Shown here piece by piece: positions 18,250 to 20,000 of a stretch of DNA of 20,000 bases. Each line of letters begins with the position of its first letter. The first letter of the stretch is position 1. The stretch is from Symbiodinium natans (taxonomy: Eukaryota > Sar > Dinophyceae > Suessiales > Symbiodiniaceae): positions 1 through 20,000 of the forward strand of contig CAJNDS010001367.1 in the NCBI GenBank assembly GCA_905221605.1, given 5' to 3'. Below the pieces are notes generated by a model, which saw only the letters and a program-made list of their open reading frames with translations, was not told the origin of the DNA and did no database searches. The translations under genes and the position numbers were made by a program.

Positions 18250-18761
18250 GGCAGAAAAAGGCAGGCTACGAAACACCGGGGTTACAGGGCCTGGAGGCTC
18301 TAGAAAGCACAGGCCTTGACCGAAGAAAAGCAGAAGGCCCTACCAGGGGTTAGGTCAAGGCCAGCTGTAAGCCGGAGATGCTCCAGCTGTGCAAAGACAT
18401 GCCTGGGGTTTCCGGGAGCAGTTTAAGAGGCCTAGTACCTGGGCCTTCTTCGCGCCGTTCACGCCCGCGTCTCAAACCCCCCTTTCAAGCCCCCCTTGAA
18501 ACCTCCCTTTGCAGCTTCCTTTGATCCCCCCTTAAAGCCCCCCCTTGCAGCCTCCCTAGCCTCCACTAGAAAACATGGGGTTTTTCGGCTTAGCCCCTTG
18601 CCACACGCACTCGAGATGGGAGGCGTCGGGTACTCGCAGGCCGAAGCCGCTTCCCCTAGCCCCTAGCCTTCCGCTACAAGACATGGGGTTCTTGGCCAAG
18701 CCCGCCACAACAAAAAAACAGATTCAAGCCAAAAACATGCTACTGTTCGTGATTGCGTTGT
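18250..18761. other. C/T-rich low-complexity stretch, possible upstream region of the minus gene
   Basis: No gene is seen. From ~18470 the plus strand is a run of C-rich words (CCCCCTT, AAGCCCCCC, CCTCCCTTT). A pair of ACATGGGGTT words stands at about 18575 and 18682 in a loosely duplicated ~107-bp segment. A promoter cannot be recognised. Confidence 0.4.
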
Positions 18762-19396
18762 AAAAAGTCTCCACTCCTCTGATTTTCGAACAATGAAAAA
18801 CAAAAACAAAACAAGATTTCAGGGGGGGTGGAATTTAAACTAAAATTCCTTCTCTCTTCTCCCTTGATTTTTCAAATAACAAAATAAAAAAAAATCGAGG
18901 GGCGTAGAATTTAGAATAACTTTCCTTCTCTCTTCTCCTCGGATTTTTCCCCTTGAAGTCCAAGCCCCCCTTAAAGGTCCCCCCTTGAAGCTCCCTTTGA
19001 CGAAGGTCGAAGCCCCCTTCGGGTCCCCTTTAAGGGGAGGTCCCCCACTTGAGATCGTCATACTCAGAGCTGTCCCGCGGACTCTTCCGTCTTAGAACTG
19101 CATTCTGTTGAAGTTTCTCACTTCCAAATTTCGCGGCCAAATGGCCAATCGTTGCGTTCTAGGTCTCTTATGTGAATTCTTCAGTTTTTGGGTCAAGTCC
19201 GTACGCTCAAGACCTTTTTTGAATCAGCTCTAAGTATGACGATCTCTGGTGTTCTACTCGAACTTTTCTGTTTTTTGTATTTCGTTCTTCGAAAAATCAG
19301 AGAAGAAGAGAGAGGGATTTTAGTTTAAATTCCCCCTCGAATCTTGTTTTGTTTTTGTCTTTCATTGTTCGAGAATCAGAGAAGTGGAGACTTTTT
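18762..19396. mobile_element. Fold-back (inverted-repeat) element, ~635 bp
   Basis: The left arm 18762-18873 and right arm 19291-19396 are inverted copies of ~110 bp with few differences. Both include AAAAAGTCTCCACT at the outer end, an AAACAAGAT-type A-rich block and GAGAAG/CTTCTC runs. Weaker pairing continues inward. An inner pair at 19051-19072 and 19225-19246 matches 21 of 22 bases (GAGATCGTCATACT core). There is no open frame of note and no clear target-site duplication. It would form a large hairpin; a fold-back transposon remnant is the likely reading. Confidence 0.65.
18815..18955 (+). repeat. Imperfect ~70-bp tandem duplication
   Basis: Two adjacent blocks share an AGATTTC/AATCGAG start, a GGGG run, AATTTA-A-TAA and CCTTCTCTCTTCTCC, then GATTTTTC. 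A partial inverted copy also lies at ~19445-19490. Confidence 0.6.
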
Positions 19397-19810
19397 GGAA
19401 GTAAAGAGCGGGGGGGGTTGGGAGGGGCGCCCCCCCCATTTAACTTGTTGCAGGGAAGGAAACGTATTCTAAATTCCACCTCCGAATCTTTTTTGCTTTA
19501 AGAGGGGCTTTAAGGGGGGCTTCAAGGAACTTCAAGGGGGACTTTAAGGGGGCTTCAAGGGAACCCTTTTTGTTTTATTTTTGGTTGACCCTTCAAGCCT
19601 TCTTCAGATCTCTTAAAACCCCTTTTTTGAATCTTTTATTTTTCAACGGTACTTCCACGTTGCGTTGAAAATCGATCAGTGTTCTTTTTGTTCCATTTTG
19701 GTTAACCCTTCAAGCTCCCTTCTTAGAATCTCTTCAAGCTCCAAGCTTCCTTCAAGCCCTTCAAGCCCTTGAGTCCCTTGAAGCCCCCACTCTTCTCTTG
19801 CAAACTGATC
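19397..19810. other. Low-complexity G/A then C/T stretch
   Basis: It holds runs of CTTCAAGGG, TTTAAGGGGG and TTCAAGCCC-type words, mostly imperfect direct and inverted short repeats. No gene is seen. The same words occur at 18960-19040. Confidence 0.5.
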
Positions 19811-19894
19811 ATTCTCTACTGGTGGTCGCAGTCGTCGTCGTGGTCGTAAAAGAGGTGATAGTAGTCGTTGTTGTGGTAGTAGGAGTCGTCGTAC

Positions 19895-19981
<87 letters not shown>

Positions 19982-20000
19982 CAGTAGTAATAGTAGTAGT
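19895..20000 (+). repeat. (TAG)n microsatellite
   Basis: There are about 35 TAG units with small interruptions near 19981-19990, continuing past the window end. It is preceded from ~19820 by a degenerate GTC/GTN trinucleotide tract. Confidence 0.97.

Overview
The window looks like gene-poor, repeat-dominated nuclear DNA of a dinoflagellate (Symbiodiniaceae-like). That is an inference from three things: a long Ty1/Copia polyprotein with a C-terminal tail of a type I associate with dinoflagellate retroelements, short matches to the 3' end of the dinoflagellate spliced leader (TTGGCTCAAG), and large, very similar tandem repeats. No rRNA, tRNA, CRISPR array or prokaryote-style operon is visible.

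Layout. (1) Positions 1-4869 hold a Copia retrotransposon on the + strand, cut at its 5' side by the window edge. An acidic/proline-rich frame ends at 324. An interrupted stretch follows (325-801), then one long open frame with integrase, reverse transcriptase, RNase H and a ~200-residue tail whose motifs resemble a cytosine-C5 methyltransferase. (2) Positions 5001-9236 are two head-to-tail copies (A and B) of a ~2.12 kb non-coding unit packed with stem-loops. The pair is bracketed by a 13-bp direct repeat, and each copy starts at a spliced-leader-like word. (3) Positions 9237-9619 are unique G/T-rich sequence that may be the displaced 3' part of the retroelement; it also holds another spliced-leader-like word. 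(4) Positions 9620-14841 are three copies (the last truncated) of a different, AT-richer ~2.0 kb unit. Inside that unit a ~520-bp segment is bounded by perfect 15-bp inverted repeats, and this segment is duplicated in copy 1. (5) Positions ~14866-16090 are a diverged ~245-bp satellite. (6) Positions ~16836-18249 on the - strand carry the only other plausible gene, a coiled-coil protein of unknown function with possible additional 3' exons. (7) Positions 18250-20000 are C/T- and G/A-rich low-complexity DNA, with a fold-back element of ~635 bp and a TAG microsatellite running off the window.

The most notable items are the methyltransferase-like tail fused to the Copia polyprotein and the hairpin-dense A/B array. 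In that array the stems are kept between copies while a loop differs. Only the retroelement and the minus-strand coiled-coil frame can be defended as protein coding. Other open frames in the arrays are not supported.
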